From Hydractinia symbiolongicarpus (Eukaryota; Cnidaria; Hydrozoa; Anthoathecata; Hydractiniidae), in the NCBI RefSeq assembly GCF_029227915.1, contig NC_079883.1, positions 15,066,001 through 15,130,000 of the forward strand: 64,000 nucleotides of DNA, in the 5' to 3' direction. The notes under the pieces were generated by a model. The model searched no databases. It was given only the letters and a program-made list of their open reading frames with translations, and was not told the DNA's origin. Shown here piece after piece: positions 25,134 to 35,566 of this stretch (its first letter is position 1; each line of letters starts with the position of its first letter). Position numbers and translations under genes: made by a program.

Positions 25134-25556
25134 TTATAATCTACTGAGTTGAATAAGCAATTGAGACAACAAAGGTCTCTCATGTGGTTTGTTTTTTAAC
25201 ATGTTTGTTGCAATCATCAAAAGCTTTTCTGATGCAACATGTTTAGCAATACTTTCAAAGTTGTATCCCAATGTATATACATCTGTTTCACAGGAGACAT
25301 ATGAGCCAGGTACATTGCGCAATTCGAATGCCAGGTGTCTGTGAATGGTGTTGTATCTTTGATGCTTTGGAGTCCCGGGTTTTATAGAGTAACGGACTGG
25401 GTCTTCCACCAAGGTTGCTTTTCCAAAATCAATTATCTTAACATGCTTCAAATTGCGCAATAAGATGTTACGTGAATGGAGATCATTGTGTAATATCCCT
25501 TTGTTGTGTAAGTCATGTAAAGCATGTATTAAATAATAAGAAATAAAAGAAATTGA
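25134..25556 (-). CDS. Protein-kinase-like C-lobe, N-lobe not found
   Basis: A 140-codon minus-strand frame reads LHDLHNKGILHNDL, with catalytic loop HND-L-x4-N, then KIIDFGKAT (DFG motif), a variant AFEL in place of APE, and DVYTLGYN before a C-terminal helix region ending LLIQLSRL and a stop at 25134-25136. These are the catalytic and metal-binding motifs of the eukaryotic protein kinase fold. The Lys-bearing N-lobe and Gly-rich loop are not visible upstream. The frame is closed by TGA at 25559-25557 and I found no convincing acceptor in frame, so the copy may be truncated or spliced from a distant exon. It sits between the DUF4806 gene and the transposase, on the same strand. A similar kinase-like family is abundant in cnidarian genomes (recollection, not checked). 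Confidence 0.65.
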   Translation of the reverse strand, partial: SISFISYYLIHALHDLHNKGILHNDLHSRNILLRNLKHVKIIDFGKATLVEDPVRYSIKPGTPKHQRYNTIHRHLAFELRNVPGSYVSCETDVYTLGYNFESIAKHVASEKLLMIATNMLKNKPHERPLLSQLLIQLSRL

Positions 25557-25756
25557 TCAACATAATCTTCTTTTTGCCTAATATAACACAATGGTATTAT
25601 GCCTAGTTATATATTATAATACATGACTAATTTTATGTGACTGACATTGTGAGCAAAATGCAATCTATATTATGAAATATAAAGTTAATTGAAGTTCACC
25701 GATTTATATATACAACTTCAAGTACTAAACACATCTTATGAGGCAGGTTTATTTTT

Positions 25757-25880
25757 CAAATAGATTTCTATAAGTATGCTTGAATGTGCCAGGCACGCCC
25801 TCTTATAAGGCAGCCTTTCAGCCTGCTCCAACCACCTGAAAGTGTCAAGCATAACTGGTGCACACCAAAGCAAAAAAGTG
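25757..25880. repeat. Dispersed copy of the 162-bp-array core
   Basis: Core GCCAGGCACGCCCTCTTATA at 25788, flanked by the same TAGATTTCTATAAGTATGCT-type left sequence as the tandem array, about 840 bp from its last unit. The minus-strand frame stays open here too, with changes such as CAT to CAG and GAC to GAA. Confidence 0.85.
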
Positions 25881-25985
25881 ATGTTTGCTTCTAGTAAGTC
25901 GATGGAATTAGTTTAACTTAAATTTAAACTTAAAAATATATAAAGAGGTTTAACATTGAATATCAGTTATTAATAAATATATATC

Positions 25986-27869
25986 CTAATTAACATCATG
26001 ATGTAGTGGAAATAATGCTAAACCTTTCTCCGTTACAATATTTACCACTTTCCTTTTCAGCTCTGTCATTGGTATTTCCATCCGTCTCAACAATCGCATT
26101 TTGTTTTGTGGAATAAGGCAAATATCTAATTTCATTGAGTCACAAGGTGAATGAAATAAGCTTTCAGTGATCTCGTTAGCTGCTACATCACATATTACAC
26201 TTTCATTCATAATTTCCTTTATAAATATGTAACTACCATTTTTCAATAAAAAACAATTATCTCTATTTCGACTTGACATCACTGTTTTTAGCACTTTTTT
26301 TGAATATTTTGTTCCACAATTTTCAAGCTCAGTAATACGTTTGACTACTTGTACTGTAGGATTTTGTGAATTACGAACAAATTTTTTTAGAATTTGCAAG
26401 TAATTTTCAAATGGAAAGCACGACATGGCATCTAAGGGCAAGTTGAATTTCTCGACGTCAGATGATAGATGAATTAAATTATGCACGTTGTATGAGCAGA
26501 AATAATTTCCATAAAATTCTTGTGAATTTGTCACAAAATATTCCAGAAGTTGATGAGCATAATTCAAGTAAGCAGACCTGATACCACCATTAGATTCCAA
26601 CATGATTTTGATAGCAATTGATAATGATAGGAAATGAGTAAAGGCTTCCTTTGACAATATACCTTTTAATACAATTGGCCCTGTGAATAGTAAGAATTGT
26701 CTAAATTCTGTGGCCTTCCATCTGCAGAATTCGTTCAGTGATCGTGGTTGACGAACAAATTCAGATGGAAGTGTACCATTTAGCTGAACCAACTTGCTGG
26801 AAATTAACGTTATTTGATTTCTGGATAATTTGCATAGTCTTGGACCATCTTTAATCAGGAAATTCAGTAGACGTTTAACGACCCCTAGACATACCAAATG
26901 CATGTAATCTAAAACAAAGTCTGTAACACAACATATGTTATACTGTATCAGGGGGCTTAATTTGAGCTGGTGTTTTTTGTACTCATATTTTAGAAAACCA
27001 GCGTCAGTACGGGGATTTTTATCAATGTCATTAAAGATTATCCGACCTTCGATATACTCTCCAGCAACAGTACAACGTTCACAACCGTCGTATCCTGTAT
27101 GGCCTTTTATGCCTTTTAAAAATTGCCTTGCTGGGGCGTCGCAAGTGAAAAAGTGCAAAGCCACTCGTACATCAATATCATTTACGATCATGGTATCACT
27201 TCGAAGTTTATGCAGCTCTTCCAGAAATTCATGGCAAAAGTATTCAACAGGTGTTGGTTTGCTATTGCCACAAAAAAGTGCTATCACAAATGGTGTTGCA
27301 TATTCAAATTGACCTAGAATTGGCCAAAATTGGGTGCTTGATGACTTATATAAAGGTATTCCATCTATATTTATTGCAAGCTTGATATATTCTGTTACGG
27401 TGATGTTCGGATTGTTAAGAAGCATTCGTCTTATTCCATTTTCTATGCCCAAGTAAACATATTTTCCCGCACAGATTGAATCTGTGTTCACGTTTCTTGG
27501 TGTCTTGAGAAGAGTGCGACTATCTTTTGGGAGAGTATGCCCATTTTTTCTCAAGATGTCCAAAAGTTCATTAACAGAATTTCTTGTAACTCTATTTCGC
27601 ACTGCCCATGACGCAAGTTCTTCCGATAATGTGATGTTTCCCATTGCATCACTTAACCACTCTTCATCACTACTACTGCCACTGTCATTTACAGTATCAG
27701 TTGAGTCAATATCACAGTCCATGCTACATGAATTGCTTTCAATGTAACACTCTTCAAAAATTTGATTTCCCCCTTCCCTGTGAGTTTCAACTGCATCATC
27801 GCTATCACTGCTTCTTGCAAGTTTGTTCACTTCAGCAATATTTTTTCTGTATCTTTTCAAATATGCCAT
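25986..27869 (-). CDS. tnp2/CACTA-type transposase, intact frame
   Basis: Single open frame of 627 residues from ATG at 27869 to the stop at 25986-25988. The N-terminal 130 residues are acidic and Ser/Asp rich. Motifs follow the plant tnp2 (Transposase_21) order: NIDGIPLYKSSS with FWPIL near residues 168-185, a CDAPARQF-LKGIKGHTG block at about 243-259 leading into a CERC pair (263-266), and DYMHLVCLGVVKRLL near 320-335. D169 and D244 are the likely catalytic aspartates; the third acidic residue I cannot place. The enzyme would cut at the element ends. It is the most upstream gene of the element, transcribed toward the kinase-like and DUF4806 genes. No frameshift or internal stop is present, so the copy may still be functional. 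Confidence 0.82.
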   Translation of the reverse strand: MAYLKRYRKNIAEVNKLARSSDSDDAVETHREGGNQIFEECYIESNSCSMDCDIDSTDTVNDSGSSSDEEWLSDAMGNITLSEELASWAVRNRVTRNSVNELLDILRKNGHTLPKDSRTLLKTPRNVNTDSICAGKYVYLGIENGIRRMLLNNPNITVTEYIKLAINIDGIPLYKSSSTQFWPILGQFEYATPFVIALFCGNSKPTPVEYFCHEFLEELHKLRSDTMIVNDIDVRVALHFFTCDAPARQFLKGIKGHTGYDGCERCTVAGEYIEGRIIFNDIDKNPRTDAGFLKYEYKKHQLKLSPLIQYNICCVTDFVLDYMHLVCLGVVKRLLNFLIKDGPRLCKLSRNQITLISSKLVQLNGTLPSEFVRQPRSLNEFCRWKATEFRQFLLFTGPIVLKGILSKEAFTHFLSLSIAIKIMLESNGGIRSAYLNYAHQLLEYFVTNSQEFYGNYFCSYNVHNLIHLSSDVEKFNLPLDAMSCFPFENYLQILKKFVRNSQNPTVQVVKRITELENCGTKYSKKVLKTVMSSRNRDNCFLLKNGSYIFIKEIMNESVICDVAANEITESLFHSPCDSMKLDICLIPQNKMRLLRRMEIPMTELKRKVVNIVTEKGLALFPLHHDVN

Positions 27870-27949
27870 GACACTAAAAAATATTTTATAATGATAAAAC
27901 GTTTTTATATCATTTGATACCTAAGGGCAGAGATTTTGGTAGAATGAAA

Positions 27950-28020
27950 ATTTGGCGGTGCCTGCCAAATTAAATTCCCCGCCAAAATTAACTTTTTCGC
28001 CATCCGCCAATTTTTTCGTG
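27950..28020. repeat. CCCGCCAAAATTAA-type dispersed motif cluster
   Basis: Several copies of a GCCAAATTAAATTCCC/CCGCCAAAATTAA motif. The same cluster recurs at 29103-29205 in this element and at 57285-57555 outside it. Confidence 0.7.
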
Positions 28021-28271
28021 TTGCTACTGTACAAGAGGATTTCAATGGACATGCTTTTAGTATTGACGACGAATGACTTTTTTTTTATCTAAAGTTGATG
28101 GTTATTAATGTAAACAAGATGCAGGCGCTGCATAAACTATCTCGCTATTAAAAATGCACAACTATGAAACATCGACAATGCGACCCAATTCTACAATTTC
28201 TGCTAACAAAAAATACAGCCTATCATTCATGGTTACAGTGGCGCGATTGAAACGTTTATGGTCTTAAACGG

Positions 28272-28915
28272 CATTTAGGTGACAAAAAATTAACACTTTG
28301 ATGTCACTATCATGTTCAGTATACCTTTTTTGTTAACTGTGCCAAATGTTGTCGAAAATAAAGTAGTTTTAATTTTTGGGCTAATTTTGGCCTAAAATGA
28401 CATTTAGGTGACAAAAAATCCAAATTTTGAAGTTACCATCATGTTCAGCATACTTTTCTTGTTAATTGAGCCAAATTTTGTCGAAAATAAAGTAGTTTTA
28501 ATTTTTGGGCAAATTTTGGCCTAAAATGACATTTAGATGACAAGAAATCCAAATTTTGATGTCACCATCATGTTCAGCATACTTTTCTTATTAACTGAGC
28601 CAAATTTTGTCGAAAGTAAAGTAGTTTTAATTTTCGGACCAATTTTGGCCTAAAATGACATTTAGGTGACAAAAAATCAAAATTTTGATGTCACCATTAT
28701 GTTCAGCATACTTTATTTGTTCACTGTGCCAAATTTGGTCGAAAATGAAGTAGTTTTAATTTTCAGACCAATTTTGGCCTAAAATGACATTTAGGTGACA
28801 AAAAATCAAAATTTTGATGTCACCATTATGTTCAGCATACTTTTTTTGTTAACTGTGCCAAATTTTGTCGAAAACAAATACCAATTTTGGTCTGAAACGT
28901 CATTTAGATGACTTC
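28272..28915. repeat. Tandem array, 129-bp period
   Basis: CATTTAGGTGACAAAAAAT starts at 28272 and its homologues start at 28401, 28530, 28659 and 28788 (exact 129-bp steps), with a sixth, shortened copy at 28901. No reading frame stays open through the unit. It lies about 0.4-1.0 kb upstream of the transposase start. Confidence 0.92.
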
Positions 28916-29102
28916 TAAGTACTTAGAGAGTTTAGGTACGAAGTTTAAATCTGTGACGTTGCAATTGACCATTTGGGACATAGTTAGCCAGTTACGAGTT
29001 GGAAACCAATACTATCCTCGCAGGCGAGATAGTAAAAACTAATGTTGTCACATGATTTACAAAGAAACAAACAATCTTTCATATTTTTAATGAGTTTTAC
29101 GT

Positions 29103-29205
29103 TATCCGTCAAATTAAATTCCCGCCAAAATTAATAAATTTTGTTCTCCGCCAAATTTAATTTTTTTTGTTATCTGCCAAATTTTCTTCCCGCCAAAATT
29201 TTTGG
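29103..29205. repeat. CCCGCCAAAATTAA-type dispersed motif cluster
   Basis: Second cluster of the motif in the element, same orientation as at 27950: AAATTCCCGCCAAAATTAA, CTCCGCCAAATTTAA and TTCCCGCCAAAATTTT. The two clusters bracket the 129-bp array. Confidence 0.7.
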
Positions 29206-30433
29206 ATTGCAAGTATGTGTAATGTACTGTAAAATAATAAAAAAAGCTGGAAATACAAAATAACAATACCAGGCTGGAACATTAAAAAAGTAAGACCACC
29301 TCAGCCTGGGCATTATATCCATTAAATATTTTTTGAGAAATCTAGCTAGCATTGTTTTTTTAGAGATAAGTCTCTGGAAATAAATTTTTCTTACATTCTG
29401 AAGAATCCCCATCTCTCTTGTACTGAAATGTCGACTTGTTGACATGCAGACAAATAACATCACTTCGGCAATTTTTTGCCGACATGGAAAAATTTGATTT
29501 AAAATAATTTAGGGTCAAACGATTTATTTCTAGAATGTGTCAAATAAATATGCGTGAAAATTTTAGCTAACTTTTTCTTTCTTTAGATTCTGCTACGAAT
29601 GCTACCGAAGCAAAGTTTACGAATTAGCATATGCTGTACAGAAATACTTTACTCACGTCTGTGGTTCTTCGCCCTTTTCGCCTTGTGAGTTGATACGAAC
29701 TTCTTAGGGGCTTAGGCGCGAATTTCCTCATCGAAAGTTTCCCGCCAATGACTAGGAGGGATATTACATGCGACAAAGTAAAGGTTTAAATATGTGAAAG
29801 CGAAGTAAATAAACAGTTATTATTGTATTATAAATTATAATTTGACAAAATGGATTGTATTTTAAATGTCTCACATCCATAATACAAGTTGAAATATTTG
29901 TTTCTCTCAAAATACGAGGACAAAAAACCCCCTGATAAATATTACAAAAAATAAATCGAACGTTTGGTACGCTCTGTTGAAAAAAAATCCATTGAATGTT
30001 TTGTGTACATTTCATGTTTGTGTTCATTCATTCTCTGATGTTATGTCACAAAAGTTTTAACATAGCATAAGAGAATGAATGCACATTCGGCTCTTATGTA
30101 AAAAAGTACATAGATGCGGCTGTAAAGTTGCAAACAAATGGTAATATTTTGAAGTAGTAAAACTGCAGTAAAATTAGCGATATATATGAAAAACAACATA
30201 ACGTCGGCATTAATATATCCAATCGCTGACAAATTACAAAAAAATTAAGTAAAACGTGCGTTCTTTATTTCTAGTTTATGACGATCTTTAACAAACACCG
30301 AGTACGCTTCGTTATTTTGTTGGACAGTTTGGAACACTTCTATGAACGTCTGTTTGAGATATAACTTTGCAGGCCAGTGTGAGACGAACTAAAACAAATA
30401 AGATTTGAACGGAACAGATTCTCGGTAAAAAGT

Positions 30434-30915
30434 TAATTTGGTGCAACGTTGAATAAACGTCGATAAGACGTCGGTTGAATCAACGTTGCAGTGCAACGTT
30501 GAATAAACGTCGATAAGACGTCGGTTGAATCAACGTTGCGGGTGCGACGTTGAATAGACGTCGGTTGAATCAACGTTGCGGGAGTGACGTTGAATAAACG
30601 TCGATAAGACGTCGGTTGAATCAACGTTGCAGTACGACGTTGAATAAACGTCGGTTTTACGATCGTTGAAACAACGTCTTTTTTCGACGTTGTATCAACG
30701 TTGATATCACGTCGGTTGAAACAACGTTGTGGAAACGACGTTGAAAAGACGTCGATGATGCGACGTTGTATTCATGTCGGAGGGCAACGTTGAAAAGACG
30801 TTGAATTTACGTCGGTTGCATCGACGTTGCAGACCCAACGTTGATTAGACGTTGAATGTTGGTTGCGACGTCGCGACCAGAATTCAACGTCTAATCAACG
30901 TTGAAAAGACGTCGT
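30434..30915. repeat. Right subterminal array of ACGTT palindromic motifs
   Basis: Alternating AACGTTGAATAAACGTCG, ATAAGACGTCGGTTGAATC and CAACGTTG blocks up to the right terminus. A near-exact duplication of about 54 bp opens the array. The motif vocabulary is that of the left array but individual units have diverged, and no 116-bp stem like that on the left is seen. Confidence 0.85.
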
Positions 30916-30927
30916 GTGCCCACTGGG
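30916..30927 (-). repeat. Right terminal inverted repeat of the 11.6 kb element
   Basis: GTGCCCACTGGG, exact reverse complement of the left terminus. It is followed by TT, which also precedes the left end. Confidence 0.85.
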
Positions 30928-32419
30928 TTACCTTTAAATCAAAAGAAAAAAGGCAGCGCATGGTTAGTGATGTACATCAATTGGCGGTAACTGTAAAACG
31001 AAAGCATTAGCATTACATATTACAAAGATATTCTACACATTCAACAATGTTCAGAGAGATTTTGCTAGGTTATGTTCCTAAATTTGTGAAACGATGTGAA
31101 ATTATGTCAAAAACATGGGAATATGGAAAGGTTGATTTCTCCTGAATTGCGTGGTTTCTTCCGAAATAACAAAGCAAATCGGAATTGATATTCAGTGGTT
31201 TGCATTGACTACTTTTGGATATGTTCAGATGCTAAATCACTCAAAGATAAAGTTGCTAAATCGGAATTAAATTATCTGCAGACATGGATGCATGAGAATC
31301 CATGACCTAGGAAAAAAAATTGTAAACAAAGTGCCGTAGTAGATTCGAACTATTTCTCCGCATTATAAAAAATTAAAACTGGAGCAAAATTCGAGCAACA
31401 AGAAAGACAAAAGCATACTTTTTACATGAACTTATTTGCCAACACGATTTAAAAAAGAGGTACATAAACAATATAGTTTGCAAATGATGTAATTAAAAAC
31501 TTAACTAAAATAACAGGAACCTTAGAACGTCGCCCTCATCCAAATGGCTTATATGAATGACAATTAAGAGTTCCCTGATAAAAGTTTTGCAGAAAATACT
31601 GTTTCTTTACAGAGCTCACAATTCAACTACGTACACGGCAATGGTTTAAACTTTATACCGCTCTATTTTACAACTTCTTGATACGACTTCAACTTAAGTT
31701 GACAACCTGTGCCACATTTTAACCAGTACTTGGGCATCGACATAAACTGAGAAAACTAACCATGACAAAGCTGCAACAGCTGACATGAAAACACACTCCA
31801 ATTCCTCGATTTTTCGGACCTTTTCAGACCGTGGGGCAGATTGTCCTATAATGCGGACATTGTGAAAAGCGTGAATTTTGGGTTTTGTCTACTTGCTTTA
31901 CTAGGCTAAAATAAAACTTTTGAGTATCCTGTCCCGCGCAATTCATTTGTTTATTTCAATTTTCCATGATGTTTTTCAAGACAATGCAACAAAATGATAG
32001 TCGAATGCATTATATTGTGGGAAAATGCGGACATTACTCTTTAAATTAATCGACGAAATACAATGGTGTTTGTTTTTGTATAGCGCTTAAAAAAAGTTAT
32101 AATTTGTTATTTAAAGTTAAAAATACTATAATTATATGTTTTGAAAGTGTTCATGTCATAGTGGTTTAGATGTTTACAACTAAACAGAATTCTTACTTTT
32201 TAAAAGAGATACTTGCTTGAGATTAATTGGACCTGTTTGCATACGCTTCGTGATGAGAAGAGTACTCACATATCTGGGAAAGAGAGTACTGACAGAAGTG
32301 ATTTAGTTTTGGGGAAAAGAGATTTATTATTATCGAAATCATTTACCCAGGATGACTTCTTCAGTTCCTATTGGTACTGCTATCAACGAATGTCCTGCTA
32401 AGGGGGCCCTATTGCATTT

Positions 32420-32605
32420 AAAGCTCCGAAAGTCGTGCAAGCACATCAATCGCTCAACTGTACAACCATCTAAGATATCAATCCTATTCTCATGATGAGC
32501 GCTAAGCAGAAAAGTTACACTTTCATAGTTTCTGGCATGACGCGGCCGGGTTTGAACTCAAGAAAACCGCGCTGTAAGCGAACGCTCTACCACAAGGCCA
32601 GTTGG
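32420..32605 (-). mobile_element. tRNA-derived SINE
   Basis: On the minus strand the sequence begins with a tRNA-like head: GGCCTTGTGGTAGAGCGTTC (box A region), an anticodon-arm-like GCTTACAGCGCGG, then TTGAGTTCAAACCCGGCC (box B). A tRNA-unrelated tail of about 110 bp follows. RNA polymerase III would start at the head. The head cannot form a complete tRNA cloverleaf, so it is a retroposon and not a tRNA gene. Its 3' boundary is approximate. Confidence 0.72.
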
Positions 32606-33194
32606 AAGTATTAGTTCCCATTCAATAATAAGGGACTTCGTTTTTGATAAAGTAATTATTAGACCAATATGTTACCCTAAATGTTTTTGTGAACTAACAA
32701 TTCAAATAAAAAAATATGTATACACGACAAATAAACCTAAACGAAAGATGGATATGCTTATCTTACTGGTACACATTTTCCAATGTTAAGGGATATTATA
32801 TTCGTGGGTATTAAAATCACAGGTATCTAACGTTATTAATTTTTTTTACAAGAAAATGATGTTTTCCCATTAAACATTCATCACAGAAGCACACTTAATT
32901 TTTTATTATTTTTTCACGGATATTAAATCTCTCGAACGTATATTTAAAGAACGTCTCGCAGAAATCAAATATAATTGCCTAATATTTTGTAACGATAATC
33001 GGAAAAACAAAAAATGATGCAGTAATATGTACTAAGAAATCCCGTAAGGATTAAAAATATAATTTAAACTAAAATTTAAAAAAAAATATAAAAAAATTCA
33101 CTCTATATGAAAATTTCGTTGCCATGACTTAGCGTTTGAGACAATTAATTCCGATATATATTAACCCAGATATCAGTATATTTTACGGGAAATA

Positions 33195-33945
33195 TTAACC
33201 CTATTCGGTCCGTGGGTCGAGGGGGGAATCCGCCACCCTTACTTTTTTTTTTAATAACTCCTTATTGCTATATTATATGGCTATGAAACTTACTGAGTTT
33301 CAATATTTATCCATTAGACACTTGCATGTAAAATTTTTAGGTCCCATACCTTTCAGGGGTCATGATACTGGCCATTACTCTAAACTACCCCTAAAAATCT
33401 CTATGAAATTTTTATATTGGGGAAAATTTAATAACTCCTGTTAGGATTATCTTTGAAACTTTAAACTTGCAACACAACTTTTTTTTATTAAGAAGAGTCA
33501 TTTTGCAAAATTTGGACACGTGATTAACCCGATTTCCCGATTTTATCGTATTTTACCCGAAAATCGGAAAAACCGAATTTTCGGGCAATTTTTGGCACTT
33601 TTTTATGGGATCCTTGTAAAAACAGGAAAATGTGTTAAGTAACTTTTATTTAGCTTTCAGAAACTTAAAACAAAATGCAAAAATTCGCTCTGGAACAAAA
33701 GTATTTAAATTTTAAGCAGATAGTGGCATTTTTAACAAATTTCAAGCTTCTGATGACGTCACAGAAAATGTGCTGACGCAAGCAAAAATTTATTACTGCC
33801 ATTTTGTTCCTTTTATGACGTACTATAAGTGTGCCAAGTTTGATTCAATTTAAACAACCCTATGAAAAGTTATTGAGGGGGGGGGGCGGATTCCGCCGCC
33901 CCTGGTCATAGTATGTTCGAAAAAATCCGGACCGAATAGAGTTAA
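33195..33945. mobile_element. piggyBac-like MITE with TTAA ends
   Basis: TTAA at 33195-33198 and 33942-33945 flank a 743-bp element that starts CCCTATTCGGTCCG and ends CGGACCGAATAGAG, an inverted repeat with one mismatch. TTAA target duplication plus a CCC start is the signature of piggyBac transposons. GGGG-rich inverted blocks (GGCGGATTCCGCC-like) lie inside each end. No transposase frame is present, so it is non-autonomous. Confidence 0.8.
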
Positions 33946-34633
33946 AAGATGATTCTTTTGTTAGTTGGTGTCATTTATGAAGAGTGGGCCAATGGTACAA
34001 AGTTTGAGAATTTATGGGGGGGTGTACTTTTTCAAATCTCTCACCGAGAAAAAGTTTGCGTTTGAGAAAAATGCCTGATAACGGATAGACATTATACGTT
34101 TTTATTCTATGATCATAAATAAGCTATGCAACAACTTTTTTTTATTTGATCACAGATATAGTGGCCTATATTGTCAACGGTTTAAAAAATTTAGTGGATA
34201 AACGTTTTCAAATCGATGATTTAGGAAGTTTGTAGCAAATAAACCTTTGCAAATCAAGACAAAGTATATAGTTTGTACTACTCTCAGTACTGCAGGTAAA
34301 ATGCTGATTAGGTTTAACTCAATCAGTAGTAAAAACATTAAATGGCTTACCGATGTGATACATCATCAAGTTAGCAGATAGCGGAGACAACATATTTGGC
34401 CAACATACAATAACCCTGTATACCTAGCTATATACTCAAATCTTGATTGTTCACTGTTAAGAGGAGATTGTAAATACTCAAAGATCCAGCGATCTTAGCT
34501 AGCGAGCTAACTTTAATATTAAAATGACAGAATCGCCTTAAAATTTTGCTACAATCTTAGTCAATACATGAATCTAGGACATAGGATTCTAGGCTATTTG
34601 GTTAAGTCTAAACTCCTAAAATGTGCTATTTGT

Positions 34634-34647
34634 TGCTGACGTCAGCA
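34634..34647. promoter_or_regulatory. CRE-containing 14-bp palindrome
   Basis: TGCTGACGTCAGCA is a perfect palindrome with the full CREB/ATF core TGACGTCA. No gene start is recognised nearby, so a regulatory role is only possible; it may be part of a repeat. Confidence 0.35.
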
Positions 34648-35427
34648 TGGCCATTTTTAATAAATTTCGGGGCCTTCGTGGGCCCTGACGTGGAATATTT
34701 CGGTGTGCGAGGACGCTAGAAAATATGACTAGCAATTTTTAAACGCTGTCTGCCCGACATACGTGTGTGCAACAGTAGCGACTTTGTAGCCTGTCGACTG
34801 CAGCGTATGGAATGTTTGACTTTTTGTCCATATTTGAAAGAAGAAAAAACTGCCTTTGTCTCGATATTTTGTCCAAGATTGTAGCTGTTTGATATTTAGC
34901 ATAGTTTATATTAATCTATGTTACGTCTTTGTCTATACTTCGTACTTTTGAGTTTTAAGTAGTTTTTGTAGATCCCAACTGCGAATACTATTATTACTAC
35001 ATTAAAACCAAATTTTCGTAATATTTTTTATAGCCACATATAAACGTATTCTTGTATGCTTCTACTTTAAGGCATTATTTCAAAACATGAAACAAGTGCA
35101 ACTCTAGATCACTGGCTTTGTATTAGGTTGCTCAAAATCCTAAAATAAATGTTATCGAGACGTTACCATCCCTATCATCAGACATCAAAAAGGGGTTTCC
35201 CTTCTGTAATCCTCGTTTTGGGGTGCCAGATGGGTAACCCAGCTTTGAATGCCAGGTTGAGCGTTCAGGACAATGAGACCTTTACAACAGTGCGTCATTT
35301 TAGACGGGGGTGTATTTTTTAATAAAGAACAATAAAGTTACATAGGTGAATATTTCTCAACAGAGAATACTTCACCCCGATCAGACCTCTGATCATGACG
35401 GGCAAGTATAATGCGTGTAATTCATAC

Positions 35428-35566
35428 TGAAGAAGAACTACTTTCTTCATCACTAACATACTTAGTGTAGTGGGTTCTTCTGCGGCTTCCAGTTCAGGGC
35501 ACCGCGGATCGAATCCCGCTCACCGCTTGGCAGTATGTTAGTGATGAACAAAGTAGTTCTTCTTCA
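35428..35566. mobile_element. Hairpin element with tRNA-like box B in the loop
   Basis: Arms 35428-35461 and 35533-35566 are inverted repeats matching at 33 of 34 positions. The 71-nt loop contains TAGTGTAGTGGG, like box A, and GGATCGAATCCCG, a good box B. The T-stem and acceptor stem do not pair, so this is not a functional tRNA. It is best read as a small MITE- or SINE-like hairpin element. Confidence 0.6.

Larger units (their letters stand above)
19327..30927 (-). mobile_element. 11.6 kb CACTA-like DNA transposon with transposase, kinase-like and DUF4806 genes
   Basis: The element starts CCCAGTGGGCAC at 19327 and ends with the exact reverse complement GTGCCCACTGGG at 30927. Both ends continue inward as about 500 bp of clustered ACGTT/AACGT palindromic motifs, which occur nowhere else in the window. 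The dinucleotide TT flanks both ends and may be a short target duplication, but that is weak. Inside, on the minus strand, are a tnp2-type transposase, a kinase C-lobe frame and an eight-exon DUF4806-type gene. CACTA/EnSpm elements are known for short termini containing CACTA/CACTG, subterminal repeat arrays bound by an element protein, and tnp2 transposases, so the architecture agrees. An intact transposase frame and intact accessory gene suggest recent activity. Superfamily assignment is inference from motifs. Confidence 0.8.

Noticed and set aside
26935-27871. Several plus-strand frames of 64-125 codons
   Set aside because: They are antisense shadows of the transposase frame 27869-25986, which carries the recognisable motifs.
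30433-30624. Minus-strand repetitive frame rich in IQPTSYRR
   Set aside because: It is a chance translation of the right subterminal motif array.
32550-32605. Possible tRNA gene on the minus strand
   Set aside because: Boxes A and B are present, but the acceptor and other stems do not pair, and a SINE tail follows.
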